Below, piece after piece: positions 25,534 to 37,629 of a stretch of 64,000 nucleotides of DNA. Below the pieces are notes generated by a model, which saw only the letters and a list, made by a program, of their open reading frames with translations, was not told the origin of the DNA and made no database searches. Origin of the DNA: Hydractinia symbiolongicarpus (taxonomy: Eukaryota > Cnidaria > Hydrozoa > Anthoathecata > Hydractiniidae); contig NC_079887.1 in assembly GCF_029227915.1 (NCBI RefSeq), positions 17,111,650-17,175,649 on the forward strand. The letters are read 5' to 3'. The position numbers and the translations under genes were made by a program. Position 1 is the stretch's first letter. Every line of letters begins with the position of its first letter.

Positions 25534-26887
25534 GCGGACAAGGATTTACGCAACATATTACGTCTACTTACAATGGGGAGAAGGGTCCTTAAACCTAGCT
25601 TAAACCGTGGGCCAGTTTTTAAACTTTTTTCGAGAAGATTTTGAAATACTGCATAATAATTTATCAACTGTGCGAGAAAATCTTCAAACATTTCAAAAAT
25701 TTCGGAATCAAGCTACAGATTTATATGTCATCGATTTGGACTTAGGAAGATTCCTTAAAACAATCTTATGAAAATATTGTTTAGGTTGGATCGAAACGAA
25801 AAGGCATATTTAGTGAATTGATTAAGTAGTCGATGTTTTGACAATATGTTTAAAAGAGAATCTTACAGCAGATTCCCGGTCAGTGAAAAGAAAAGTTTCG
25901 TATAGCGAACTTAAAGCGTCACAGTACTTCTCGCAATGGATACATAACACAAATTTTGTTAAGAACAATTTATATATTTTAGGAATGATGATTTTTATTG
26001 TTAAAAGCGTTTTTGAGAATTGATTCAATACGTGCTTCTATTTATTTTATGTGAGGTAGAATGTAAAGTAGAAAAAAAAAACTTTGCAGGCTTTGAATAT
26101 TATGCCGAAAGCTGTTCCGAAATTTAATATATTGAAAATTTTTCAATACGTCAGACTTGTGGTTGAAAGAATAAATTAGGCTACGTTTTCAGTGAAGAAG
26201 GTCATAAAAAATTTTGTTGCTCTCTGAATAGCTCTACTTCTAACTCCTATAAAATACTAACATCGCTCAGCGTGGAACCGATACTCCATAAAATTGTAGG
26301 TAGGTTTTCACAACTCATTTTTACAACTTACAGAGAACTTATGCCGCAAAGTTTTAATTTTCAGCTAAAACAAATATTTGTTTTTCCTAATTGTTACAAT
26401 AATTTAAGTCATTTTAGGTAAACCTTTTCTGTCACGGAAGGTAAACTTTAAGGTTTGAATTTAGAAATCAGGAAATCTAAATATGATCAGAACATCAGAA
26501 AATCAGAACAAATGAATGTAGACGGAAATAGTGTTAAATTATTAATGTTTCTTTTTTCTTCAGTTCAAAGAAAAAATAACTAAAAAAGGAAAATCTAGAA
26601 TATATAACAATGTTTTACTTTTAATAAAAAATATCTTTCTTCTCTCTAAAAACAATTATGTTCGAGCTTTCTTTATAATTCATGAAAAAAAATGTGAAGC
26701 AGAAAACAATTTATTTCCAAAGTTATAGATGTGACATAGAAATTTGACAATAAACGAACACTTGTATAAGAATAGCTTCTATTCACCAGTTTCAAGAACT
26801 TAAATAATTTTACTAGTAAGGATAGTAAGGATAAGAAACATTTTTTTTAGAAAAAAAAGTTAAATGCACATATAAAAAAGTTACAAA

Positions 26888-27886
26888 TTGTTTAAAATTG
26901 CTAAGATATTTTCAAATACATTGACCGTAACGGTCTCGTAAAACTCATTACGGCAATGGGGGCATCGTAATTCCGTCCATTGATCCACACACGTGGAGCA
27001 TCCAAGTACTTGTTTGCAACACATTGAAATTGCTATTGGTGAAGCACAAAACACACTTGAATGTTTCTTTTAAAGGTTTAATGAGTAGTGTTGATTTCAG
27101 CAATGCTCCGACATCTCTTGGTAGCAATATATTTTCTTGCAACATGGTCTTTATTTCGTCAATACTTTCTCTCACATGATTATCCCCATCAGTAAATCGG
27201 TCAGAAGTTCCGACGAATTCTTCACGTTTAACGGCAAAAATCTTTCTCGCACTGCATCGCCAAAATGTATTGTCTAAAAAAGTAAACATTTTCAGCAATT
27301 TTAGCCTAGCTGTTTTTAAAATCCTTTCCATATACAAATATTCGTAAACTTAAAATATAAATTTTCTTGCTTTCAAATATTACTTAAAGAACGCACCACG
27401 AGTAGCAGCAGTGTCTTCCATTTGAAGACCATTTGCGTGTACAAGTATTAATGGTTGTACACCGAATCCCTCTTCTGCAAGGCTAATGATCGCTGGGACA
27501 TTTGCATTGGTTGGCGACAGTGAAAAGTATTGCATTCTTGAAATTTCACCTAAATTTTAAATTTTTTTTTAAACAAAACATAAAGAAGAATCATTTATTA
27601 AGAATAATTTGTGTATGATTTTAAACTACGCACTTTTGTTATAAGAAATGTGAAAGTAAATAAATAAGTAATATAAATTAAAAAGAAAAATTCCACAAAA
27701 GAAATAAAAGTAATGCTTACCAACTTTTTTCCCTATCATGTTTGCCAGTGAGACTTTTATGATAAATCCATCTGATTTTCGTTTTCTCGGCGTTGGCAAC
27801 GGAGACGAAAAAGAAGATGACGGTAGTGGCGACGACGAATGTGGTAGTGGTTGAGAAGGACTAAATTGACAAAATGTACTTATCAC
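26888..27886 (-). pseudogene. RING-type zinc finger protein, spliced, with frame breaks
   Basis: Read on the minus strand. A first exon ends at 27,721 (..PRKRKSDGFIIKVSLANMIGKKV, donor G|GTAAGC). A second exon is 27,549-27,384 (EISRMQYFSLSPTNANVP.. DTAATRGAFF, acceptor TTTAG). A third starts at about 27,275 after CTTTTTTAG (NTFWRCSARKIFAVKREEF.. DNHVRESIDEI..) and runs into FKCVLCF. After a one-base-type shift near 27,025 it continues CCKQVLGCSTCVDQW..LRCPHCRNEF and a short tail to TAA at 26,888. The C-x2-C..C-C..C-x2-C..C-x2-C array is a RING-like zinc site of a family common in cnidarian genomes. Exons 1 and 2 join in phase; exons 2 and 3 do not. That and the shift inside the RING argue for decay. 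Confidence 0.55.
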
Positions 27887-28699
27887 TAATACTTCATCAA
27901 AACAACCCTAAATATTATGCAAAGATAAGCAAAAAGCTAATAAGTAAGACCTCCTTAGCTAGTTTTTAGTAAATTCAAATAGTCCGCACCTTGAAGATAT
28001 TCGCCGGAACGCCCCAAATGGCAAATCTTTCAAAAGTTGCGATAAATATTACATCGATACTTTTTCCATTGTGTATCAAAGAGTAGAGGAACGAGTGAAA
28101 AAAGACGCACTTGCGAATAAGGTTACGGACTTACATGCGCAACACCCTCCTTCGTGGTGGGTAGACAAGAAAAATTTGTTAGTCTGAACTTTTCTCTAGA
28201 CTATTGTCTGAAAGAGTGAAAATAAGTGAATGAACTACCATGCGCGACAACTCCCCTTAGTGGTGACTAGACAAAAAAATGTAGGAAATCTAAACAGGTG
28301 ACCTGCGTAACGTGTGAAATTAAAAAATAATAAAACTCCCAAAATTGAAAAACATAGTAGTCAGGAATTGAAACTTTAAATTGAAGAAATCCAAAATCCA
28401 AATTTGAAAAAATCCAATCTAAAAATTAAAAAAAAAAAATACCAAAATCCAAAATTAAAAAATTTAAAAATTAAAAAAAAAATTAAAATCCAAAATTGAA
28501 AAAAATCCAAAATTCCAAAATTCGATTTCACCCGAATGGAAATTCAAAATTGGAAACACTAAGGTGAGCTAATTGTTAAATAGATAAAATATTGACATTT
28601 TCTGTGCCAAAAACCAAGTTTTATCAACGAGCAATTGGATGGCTCTTTGGGTACACGCATTTTTATCTCCTTTTTTCATTTTGTATCATGAAGTTGTTA

Positions 28700-29205
28700 G
28701 CAAGGAGGTTACTTTAGAAGATAACCAAATGTAGAACGATTTTATTGACATTAATGATGTCGAAACCGAGTCCGTTTTAATGGATTCTATTCCTAAAATA
28801 TGTTTTCCAAATAGGTTCAAGGCCTCATCTTGCGGATAAATTTAAACCAAATCAAGAGCTTGTCATTCATAGTGTATGATAATGATGCACTAGACCACCT
28901 TCATGAAACCTTGACTCAGGCTTTAAATGATCTATCATTTCATGCTCCCAAGGAAGACAATTTGGTTGTGGAAAGACCAAAAGTTATAGGATCAACATAT
29001 TTAAGTAAAAAATTTCAACCTCTCCCAAAACCAAAACCAAAAAAATCGGCGTTTTCGGGAAGAGTCGGTTTGGCTGCTGAAAAAAAAAGTTTTCATCCAT
29101 AATCAACATTTGTCTCTCAAAAAGAAGAAAATCATGCGACGTCTGTGGTTGAAGAGTTCCCTGAATACGACCCATCTGTCATTACCAATGGAGCAGGAGC
29201 AGTTT
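28700..29205 (+). pseudogene. Possible C-terminal exons of the SWIM gene
   Basis: An acceptor-like CCAAATAG precedes 28,815, after which the frame reads VQGLILRINLNQIKSLSF.. DALDHLHETLTQALNDL.. and a Pro/Lys run (PLPKPKPKKS) to a TAA at 29,100. It then stays open to about 29,205. Just upstream, 28,715-28,815 holds another open piece (EVTLEDNQM, stop, NDFIDINDVETESVLMDSIPK). The position beyond the inverted block and the helical then Lys/Pro-rich character suit the tail of the SWIM-domain protein, but I see no diagnostic motif. Coding status is likely; the assignment is weak. Confidence 0.35.
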
Positions 29206-29893
29206 AATGACGCTGCTGCTCAACTACAAATATAATCTGGGTAAATCGGGGATCTGGGTAATAAGTGCGTCTAAAGAAAGCCATATTTAATGCCGAAGTA
29301 TTTTAAATAAGAGTTACTTTTAAAATTTTAAACCACGGAATGGCATTTTGGATAAAGCATCTTCCGTAGTCAGGTTGCCATTATGATAACTCGTTATGTT
29401 ATGTATAGTGTTGTTTATGTTCATTCACCGCGATAGACGATCATGATACGATCCTGCTCCAACCTGTGTATAGTAAATTGTATCTGCGTGAAAATTTGGC
29501 CTCGTGTTTTCCCTTTTTAATCTTATAATAGACTATACTTAGCTAGCCAGAAAAACTTCTTTTTTCCACATCCAGAAAAATATTTGCAGGCTTATTACTG
29601 TGGAAAGTTTATCATTTCTTGAACATGATAGTTTAGTAGGCGACGTTTCGGGAGATCCTTCTGCCATCATCGGGCAAAGTAAAATGATGTTGCGCATGTA
29701 TTTATATAATTGCAGAGGATCGAAATTCATAAAAATTAACCAATCAGAAACAAGCTGATAATTACAGTTAATTACGGTAATTAACATTTTCGGACCTGGA
29801 TGTAGGTAACTACTTCTTCTGTAGGGCTGGTAACCAAATCTCAGGAAGTTGATACGAGATGCTGTTTATGTGTTTGTTACGTTCTACACTAAC

Positions 29894-30066
29894 TGTAATT
29901 ATCAGCTCGTTTCTGATTGGTTAATTTTTATGAATTTCGATCCTCTGCAATTATATAAATACATGCGCAACATCATTTTACTTTGCCCGATGATGGGAGA
30001 AGGATCTCCCGAAACGTCGCCTACTAAACTATCATGTTCAAGAAATGATAAACTTTCCACAGTAAT
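29894..30066 (+). repeat. Penelope-like LTR-like repeat (pLTR), upstream copy
   Basis: About 175 bp starting TAACTGTAATTATCAGCTCG and ending AAACTTTCCACAGTAAT, directly before the ATG at 30,067. Further copies occur at 31,517-31,690 (+), 33,383-33,557 (+) and 29,595-29,765 (-). Each holds 'CCGATGAT', a stem and 'GAAACGTCG', which recalls the hammerhead ribozymes reported from Penelope-like elements (see findings). An ATATAAATAC run lies 110 bp before the ATG and could act as a TATA box. Confidence 0.75.
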
Positions 30067-31489
30067 ATGAATACTGAACAGACAAACCGAAATAATATCT
30101 TCAATAATATCAAACAGCAATATGGAGAATCCATCTTGGCAGAAGTCAGATCGCTAGAGAAATCAAGAATAAAATACGCAAGATACACTAACCATCTTCG
30201 GTTTTCTCTACGTTGTCTTCACAACGAGATAACACCTAAAGATCTTCGACTTACCTGTAGAGTCAAGACTGAAAGAAGTAAGAAAATCTTGCAACGCGCA
30301 AGCCGCCAGTAGTTGCAAGAAAGAATCCATCTAAATCACGTAACACGTAACACCCTACATCGCCAAATACTTGATCTTGACAACACCATCAAATCGAGAC
30401 TCTCCACCGACCAATATAAACAGGTTAAGAATATTCATGATAGCGTGTATGAAAAAGAAATGAGATCGGTTAAAGACAGACACCTTAAAAAGTTCAACAA
30501 AATCAATGACAGATTCAATGATGATACACAAACGGGTATAGAAAAGAGCAAATGGATTGTCAATCTCTCCAACAGACAACTCACGACAGAAGAAACAAAC
30601 CTTCTATCAAAAGGAATGAATTTCTGCATGACACCAGCTTCAATTCCAAAGAAAGAAATAGTTGCGAAAGTGGAAGAGGCAATTAAAGATCTACCAAAAG
30701 AAGAGGCAGACACAGTAAGAGCTAAAGTAAGCCTCACGCTACAGAAAAGCAAAACACCAAAGGACAATTTGCAAAAATCTGAAAGACTGTCATTGAAGAA
30801 TCTAAAGAAGGACAAAGATATCATAATCCTACCGGCAGACAAGGGGAGAACAACGGTTATCATGAATACACTTGACTACATCAACGAGTGCAACGAACAC
30901 ATCAACAACGGGCCTTACAAACTTCTCAAGAAAGATCCCACTGAAGTCATCAAACGAGAAGCAAGGAACATCTTAATGGAGTTGAAGAGAAAAGAATACA
31001 TCGACGATAAGCAGTATTACCGACTGAAATTTTGTGACGGACCACCACCGCGATTTTACGGACTACCCAAAATTCATAAACAGGGAAATCCAATTCGACC
31101 AATAGTTTCCTGCACTGGAACACCGTTATACAACCTATCAAAATTTGTTGCTTCCATCCTCAGCAAATTCACAGCAAGTGACCACAGCAAAAACTCAAAA
31201 GAATTTTCGGAATACATCAGAGAAATAAAGATAGCAGACGACGAATGCATGGTATCATTTGATGTCACATCACTCTACACAAATGTTCCCATAAAAGACA
31301 CCTTAAACATCATTAAAGACAATCATTGACAGAGAAGAAAATCATTGACAGAGAATCCAGAACAACGGCCAGGAAGATTAAAGAAACCATCAACAGTGTA
31401 GAACGTAACAAACACATAAACAGCATCTCGTATCAACTTCCTGAGATTTGGTTACCAGCCCTACAGAAGAAGTAGTTACCTACATCCAG
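30067..31489 (+). pseudogene. Penelope-like element ORF, copy 1 (N-terminal and early RT part; internal deletion)
   Basis: Starts MNTEQTNRNNIFNN at 30,067. A TAG at 30,310-30,312 interrupts the frame, which continues to 31,329. The N-terminal part is helical and basic. It is followed by the reverse transcriptase start (DIIILPADKGRTTVIMN, PRFYGLPKIHK, RPIVSCTGTPLYNLSKF) and motif A (SFDVTSLYTNVP). At about 31,320 the sequence jumps to what is the extreme C-terminus in copy 2 (IIDRESRTTARKIKE.. LPEIWLPALQKK), with a 22-bp tandem duplication at the junction. RT motifs B and C and the nuclease are therefore lost. Family: Penelope-like retroelements, which encode RT plus GIY-YIG endonuclease. This copy cannot be autonomous. 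Confidence 0.85.
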
Positions 31490-31509
31490 GTCCGAAAATG
31501 TTAATTACC

Positions 31510-31690
31510 GTAATTAACTGTAATTATCAGCTTGTTTCTGATTGGTTAATTTTTATGAATTTCGATCCTCTGCAATTATATAAATACATGCGCAACATCA
31601 TTTTACTTTGCCCGATGATGGAAGAAGGATCTCCCGAAACGTCGCCTACTAAACTATCATGTTCAAGAAATGATAAACTTTCCACAGTAA
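31510..31690 (+). repeat. Penelope-like pLTR, second forward copy
   Basis: Same repeat as at 29,894, following the C-terminal coding end of copy 1. It has a change in the hairpin stem (GGAAG in place of GGGAG). It is followed to about 31,740 by element 3' sequence ending GTTTTTCTGGCTAGC, then by the dispersed repeat of the inverted arm. Confidence 0.75.
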
Positions 31691-32084
31691 TAAGCCTGCA
31701 AATATTTTTCTGGATGTGGAAAAAAGAAGTTTTTCTGGCTAGCTAAGTATAGTCTATTATAAGATTAAAAAGGGAAAACACGAGGCCAAATTTTCACGCA
31801 GATACAATTTACTATATACAGGTTGGAGCAGGATCGTATCATGATCGTCTATCGCGGTGAATGAACATAAACAACACTATACATAACATAACGAGTTATC
31901 ATAATGGCAACCTGACTACGGAAGATGCTTTATCCAAAATGCCATTCCGTGGTTTAAAATTTTAAAAGTAACTCTTATTTAAAATACTTCGGCATTAAAT
32001 ATGGCTTTCTTTAGACGCACTTATTACCCAGATCCCCGATTTACCCAGATTATATTGGTAGTTGAGCAGCAGCGTCATTAAACT

Positions 32085-33384
32085 GGAATACATCAGAGAA
32101 ATAAAGATAGCAGACGACGAATGCATGGTATCATTTGATGTCACATCACTCTACACAAATGTTCCCATAAAAGACACCTTAAACATCATTAAAGACATTA
32201 TCGAAAACGATGCTGCATTCGGTGAAAAGACAAAGATTCCAGTACCGGATTTTCTGCGTTTGGTCGAACTTGTTCTAACCAAAACATGGTATCTGTTTAA
32301 TAAGAACTTCTACACTCAAACAGACAGAGTTGCCATGGGAGGCCCTGCATCATCAGTAGTCGCAGAAATATACATGCAAGCACACGAGACAACAGCATTA
32401 GTCACATCAGACAGACGTCCAAAGGTTTGGAAAAGATTTGTTGACGACGTATTCGCCATAATCAAAAGATCTCATCTAGAAGAGTTCCATGAACACATCA
32501 ACGGCCTACATCGACAAATCAAATTCACTGTTGAGCTTGAACACGATGGAAGTATCGCTTTCCTGGACACTTTGGTCAAACGCAAGAATGGTTCCATTTC
32601 AGTTTCAGTGTATCGTAAACCAACACACACTGACCAGTACCTTAACTTCGAATCAAACCATCAGAAATCTTGCAAAGAAAGTGTCATATCTTCATTACTG
32701 AATCGTGCCAACAGTGTAGTCAGTGACAAACAGGAGAGGAAAATAGAAATTCGACGTGTAAGAAATGCATTAATCACAAATGGATACAGTCATAAAGTCA
32801 TCACGCAAGTAGAAAATAAAATGAAGAGAAGATGCAACGGAGACAACAAGGAAACATCAGAGGAATTTATTGCATCAGCATTCCTACCCTTCGTACCAGG
32901 TACCAGCGAGATCCTTCGTCGAGTTTTAAGGCAACACAAGATCAAATGCATTCTTACCTCTAAAGACATCCTAAGAAGCACTTTGTCTAAACCAAAAGAC
33001 AAAATAAACCTGGAAGAGCAAAACAATGTTGTTTACGAAATCCCGTGTAAAGATTGTGATGCAGTGTATATAGGCGAAACAAAAAGAAAGTTTAAGCAAC
33101 GAGTACAAGAACATATGCGCGCAGTGAGAAACGGAGATGTGAAGAAAAACGAAATTGCGGACCACAGCTGGAGCAGAAGTCATCAGTTTAATTGGGATGA
33201 GAAGAAAATCATTGACAGAGAATCCAGAACAACGGCCAGGAAGATTAAAGAAACCATCAACAGTGTAGAACGTAACAAACACATAAACAGCATCTCGTAT
33301 CAACTTCCTGAGATTTGGTTACCAGCCCTACAGAAGAAGTACTTACCTACATCCAGGTCCGAAAATGTTAATTACCGTAATTAA
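32085..33384 (+). CDS. Penelope-like element, copy 2: RT catalytic part plus GIY-YIG endonuclease, 5'-truncated
   Basis: Open from 32,062 to 33,384; homology to the element begins at 32,085, inside the RT just before motif A. Motifs in order: SFDVTSLYTNVP (A), AMGGPASSVVAEIYM (B), RFVDDVFAII (C, an F-V-D-D form), IAFLDTLV (D), VYRKPTHTDQYLNF (E), and a basic spacer. The C-terminal nuclease has NNVVYEIPCKDCDAVYIGET..R..EH, the GIY-YIG pattern with a Cys-x2-Cys pair. It ends LPALQKKYLPTSRSENVNYRN. The missing N-terminus is that found in copy 1, so the two copies complement each other in extent. The frame is uninterrupted over more than 430 codons, suggesting recent insertion. As it lacks the N-terminus and an upstream pLTR it is probably not autonomous. 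Confidence 0.9.
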
Positions 33385-33600
33385 CTGTAATTATCAGCTC
33401 GTTTCTGATTGGTTAATTTTTATGAATTTCGATCCTCTGCAATTATATAAATACATGCGCAACATCATTTTACTTTGCCCGATGATGGGAGAAGGATCTC
33501 CCGAAACGTCGCCTACTAAACTATCATGTTCAAGAAATGATAAACTTTCCACAGTAATATGAATACTGAACAGACAAACCGAAATAATATCTTCAATAAT
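33383..33600 (+). repeat. Penelope-like pLTR, 3' copy, running into the start of a further unit
   Basis: The pLTR at 33,383-33,557 is followed by about 43 bp identical to the first codons of the ORF at 30,067 (ATGAATACTGAACAGACAAA), after which homology stops. This is the tandem arrangement known for Penelope-like elements; the second unit is cut off after 14 codons. Confidence 0.8.
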
Positions 33601-35092
33601 TTGCAGGCTTGTTTTCGTAAGTTATTGGTGAATATAATTGCTTTGGGAGCAATATTCAGGCTTTAAATTTGGAGAAACTATATTCTGTAAAAGACATGCA
33701 AAACGGTATCTATTACTAATAAAACTTTTGATATTTAATCTATTTGAAACATTTAATCACATGAAAAAGGAGAAAGATAGAGAAATAAGCAACAACAACA
33801 ACACAAACTGCATTGTAAATAGGCTTTATTTGTATTATTAGATCATAGTATAAACAACAACAGATAAATAAAATAAAAATAGCAAAATTATATCATGATT
33901 TTGCACAAGTAAAGGCCGCTAGCTATATAAAATTTGGTTTTTACGCAGCAATAGCTAATTAAAAACAACACAACCTACCACAACAAGTGAATGACAACTG
34001 ATTTAGCACAACATTCAGTCAAAAATATGTAGCCCTTATTGGCTAAGACTCTAAAATGTTGAATCAAACTTGGAAATACCTAGCTGTTATGCGATAAACA
34101 TTAACTATATACTTGAAATTTTTAACAAACAAATCATTTAAAAACAGATATCGTTAACTACATTTACACATTTTGTGTTAATCAGGATAGCGCTGTATAT
34201 GTATATATGCTAAGTCATTTCGTTATGTTGGTAGAACCACAAACATTTTCCATGCCTGTCAGCATAACTTCTTTAGTGAAATGTGAAAAACTTTCGTCAT
34301 TTCACCCATTAATTAAAACCATGCTTTTTTCCTAATTTTAATAGTTAACGTCGTTCCCAGGAATTATTTCGATATGAGATTAGAGCTTTTAAACCAATCA
34401 TCATCAAGTCTTGTCGAAGTCATTCTCCCAAAACTAGTCACAACTAGTGTTCTCGTCTGTGGCCTTGTGGCATTTTAGGAAATCGTTTAAAAAGTGTTTA
34501 TTGCCAGAAGCTTTAAATCTAAAAAGCAAACATACAAGTTGTTATGCAGCTATTCGATTTATTGTATTGCTATCAAATGTCTTGTTACTTGTGGGTACCC
34601 CAAGACAACACAAGAACTTTGAGTTTGAGACAGGCCTTTATAGAGTTGTTGAAAGTGAAACTATAAACAGTTTCATGCTCAAACTTGCTAGCACAGCAAT
34701 AGAAAGCTCAAGAATCAATGGAATTAAAAGTAAACAGATGTACCTAAAAACGTTGTCATTATAAAGTTAATGCTATAATTTTGTTAACTCAAAAAAGTCT
34801 GTTTATTTTGCCAAACTGCTTCCTTCTGCAATCCCAGGCGTGATGTGACTTGAAACAAATCGTGAGCGGTTTGTTCATCTACAATTCTCTTAGATTTTAA
34901 ACAAATCACCAAGGAGACTTATGAGTACTATCATGGGTGATTGCATTGCTTATTACATTTTGTTGAATATATAACATGATGAAGACCAATATTCAGTCAA
35001 TACCACCAACCCCACATGCTTAGGATAGCCTTGGAGGAAAGGGATAGCAAAGTCATAATGTTATTTACAGATGCTTCAAAAAATATAAAATC
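33601..35092. other. Noncoding stretch, no gene recognised
   Basis: AT-rich. The 105-residue ORF at 34,447-34,764 (LPEALNLKSKHTSC..RQHKNFEFETGLYRVVESETINSFMLKLASTAIESS) looks more protein-like than its neighbours, but it matches no family I know and has no clear splice sites. Confidence 0.3.
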
Positions 35093-35571
<479 letters not shown>

Positions 35572-35830
35572 TGCTCCTGATTTTCAAATTATTTGCTCCC
35601 TATGTAACAATAATGCTCCCTGGATTCAAATTTAGTTTTGAATCCAGGGAGCATTGCTCCCGAAATTCAAATTGCGTGATCCCTGTAACAAATCTGCTCC
35701 TGAAATTCAAATTTTATTTTGTATCCAGGGAGCAATGCTCCCGAAATGCAAATTGTCGATTTTGCATATCGGGAGCAGTGCTCCCGATTTTCAAATTAAG
35801 TGCTCCCGTGGTACAAAGCAATCAAGACAA
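35572..35830. repeat. Hairpin-rich repeat with TGCTCCCGAAATTCAAATT motif
   Basis: TGCTCCC(G/T)GAAATTCAAATT and its complement alternate six or more times. An exact 18-bp inverted repeat (ATGCTCCCTGGATTCAAA) lies at 35,613-35,630 and 35,637-35,654. The same motif appears at 46,445, 46,640, 47,056 and 47,240, again next to a long tetranucleotide array. Confidence 0.75.
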
Positions 35831-36927
35831 TAACAAACGGAGGAAATCGAGTTTGACACAAACAGTGAATATTGATAGTGAAAGTTTACAGAAGTGTAGG
35901 ATTGTTTCTTGTTCTGTGTTGATTATTATAATTTTGCTTTTTGATTATTCTTTTTGCTTACATGCTAAGAATATGTACAATATCTTAGACTTCTATTTGA
36001 TTCTTAACTAGTTAGCTAGCTAGCTAAGCTTTTAAACAGCCAGACTTATGTGAGCAGCTAGGCTACTCTTAATTTCAAAGTGCAATGCTACTATAATACT
36101 TAGGTTAGGTCTTAGCAATGTGCAACTAGCTAGCTATCTGATATTTATCTTTTATGTGTAACTGATTAGATGTTTCTTTTTTCTTTATTTTTTTGCATTA
36201 CACTGCATTTCATAGAGCTAGCTACAACACACTGGCTTTACTTGGTTTCTAAAAAATGCTTGTTGTAGCTAAACGTATTTGGGCATAATTCTTAAGTGAA
36301 ACCAGCTGAATGTGTTAAGTGAGAATTACCAGAATTGTGGTTGTTACGATAAATTCTGTATAATGGGTAGCATTTTCTGTTTCTTTACAGAATATATAGT
36401 TTATATAGTTTACACGTGAAAAAAAGATGATAAATGAAAGTTAAATAATTTGATGCAATTTGATGCATGATGTCTTCAAATTATTAACCATGATTAACAA
36501 TTTTTCCTTGTTCCTTGGATAGGGGGTGTTCGCCTTCTAAGCTGTTACAAATCTTGTCAAGAAGAGGAAAAACAAATATCTAACAATAACATAATAAAAA
36601 TATATTCTTAAAAACTGCTACTGTTACATGGAAAAACACATATGTCCATGATGTATCAAACAGTAAATCCCACTATAATGCATAATGTCAGACATAAATA
36701 TAATACAGAGCATTCAACTGAATTAAATAATTATACTCACCTAACAAATATTGCCATATATAAAACACAGTTAAGCTAGATTTTCATTTTTTGTGCCAAT
36801 GGCACTATATATGATACTATATAGTGATATGTACTTAGATTGTTGCTTTAAAGTTGCAATTAACAGTTTTTGTTATTTGTCTAAACCAAATTAAACAGGT
36901 AACTACTGACACTTTGAAAGTTGAGAG
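35831..36927. other. Noncoding stretch
   Basis: Short AGCTAGCTAG runs near 36,010 and 36,125; no gene or paired ends seen. Confidence 0.3.
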
Positions 36928-37250
36928 TGCATATTTTACATGGCTAGCCTCAAAAATAATGAGGGATATAACCTGTCTATTATTTCCAGGAGGGGCCATA
37001 TGGCTTAGATTGGGAATCCTAGAGTATTTATTGCTCATTTTAAGCTACATAGACTTCATTAGAGTCTGCTATCTACCAGACAAGTCCTTCCAACATCCCA
37101 TACAGTATCCAATCTCCACAATTTCTCTCACAAGGTTTGGGTTAAACTTGGCTATGTTAACATTTACTCGCCCATATTGAATCGCCACCAAGAGGAATTG
37201 ATTCCTGCTCTCCCGCACAGAGTACAAGAGTTAACCACTAAGCTACAACA
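36928..37250 (-). mobile_element. tRNA-derived SINE-like repeat, copy A
   Basis: Shares the full 320-bp layout with 47,902-48,236. In minus orientation it begins with a tRNA-like head (TAGTGGTTAA.. box A region, TGTGCGGGAGAGC, then a box B-like sequence, here GGAATCAATTCCTC, degraded). It continues with a body containing 'GGCCCCTCCTGGAAATAATAGACAGG'. Copy B keeps a better box B. The 108-residue plus-strand ORF over it is a by-product. Confidence 0.7.
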
Positions 37251-37573
37251 TTTCTTTATAAGTCAGAGTTAAGTTAATTTGCTTTATTTTATTCCATCTA
37301 TTTAGAATAATACTGTATTTGCATGAATGAAGTAAGGAGATCAGGGAGATCTATTTTTTTTTCTTCTAGAGTTCAATCTAACTGAGTGACGTTTTATTAC
37401 AGCAGTTTCTAGATTTATGTTTCCAGATATATGCATAATTAACAGCGTTTCCATTTTTTTAGGTTAAAAAATGGGTTTTTTTTAGAATAATAGAATCTTA
37501 TTAGCTAAAAATGGATACTCTGCTCAAAGCTTTACATATAAAACTGTATTCCACTGCTTGTTGTTTTTGAGAA

Positions 37574-37629
37574 AGACATTTAAGGAGAAGTATATATATA
37601 TATACTTCTCCTTAAAAGTGTAAATGTCT
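37574..37629. repeat. Long imperfect palindrome with (TA)n centre
   Basis: AGACATTTAAGGAGAAGTAT on the left is matched by ATACTTCTCCTTAA, a short bulge, then AAATGTCT on the right, around a TATATATA core. A strong hairpin; no coding association. Confidence 0.75.

Larger units (their letters stand above)
24661..28665. repeat. Inverted-repeat block with AT-rich arms around a RING pseudogene
   Basis: 24,661-24,800 (GCGTGTACCCAAAGGGCCATTC.. TTGGTTTTTGGCACAGAAAATG) is matched in reverse complement by 28,545-28,665. Inward of each copy lie hundreds of bases of 'CAATTTTGGATTTTT' phrases (24,770-25,470) or their complement 'AAAATCCAAAATT' (28,380-28,540). The left copy is the end of the SWIM coding fragment, so part of that gene was duplicated in inverted orientation. 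This looks like a fold-back type element or a large inversion-duplication about 4 kb across. Confidence 0.6.
29211..32084. repeat. 0.68-kb inverted repeat around the deleted Penelope copy
   Basis: 29,211-29,890 is the reverse complement of 31,397-32,084. Each arm consists of the 3' coding end and LTR-like repeat of a Penelope-like element plus about 340 bp of adjoining repeat (containing 'GCATCTTCCGTAGTCAGG' or its complement). Between the arms lies a forward LTR-like repeat and the N-terminal part of the element. Inverted partial copies at one end are a known habit of Penelope-like elements. Confidence 0.85.

Noticed and set aside
29539-33562. Recurring 82-residue ORF (MLITVINCNYQLVSDWLIF..)
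   Set aside because: It is the chance frame of the Penelope pLTR, present with each copy and unrelated to the RT gene.
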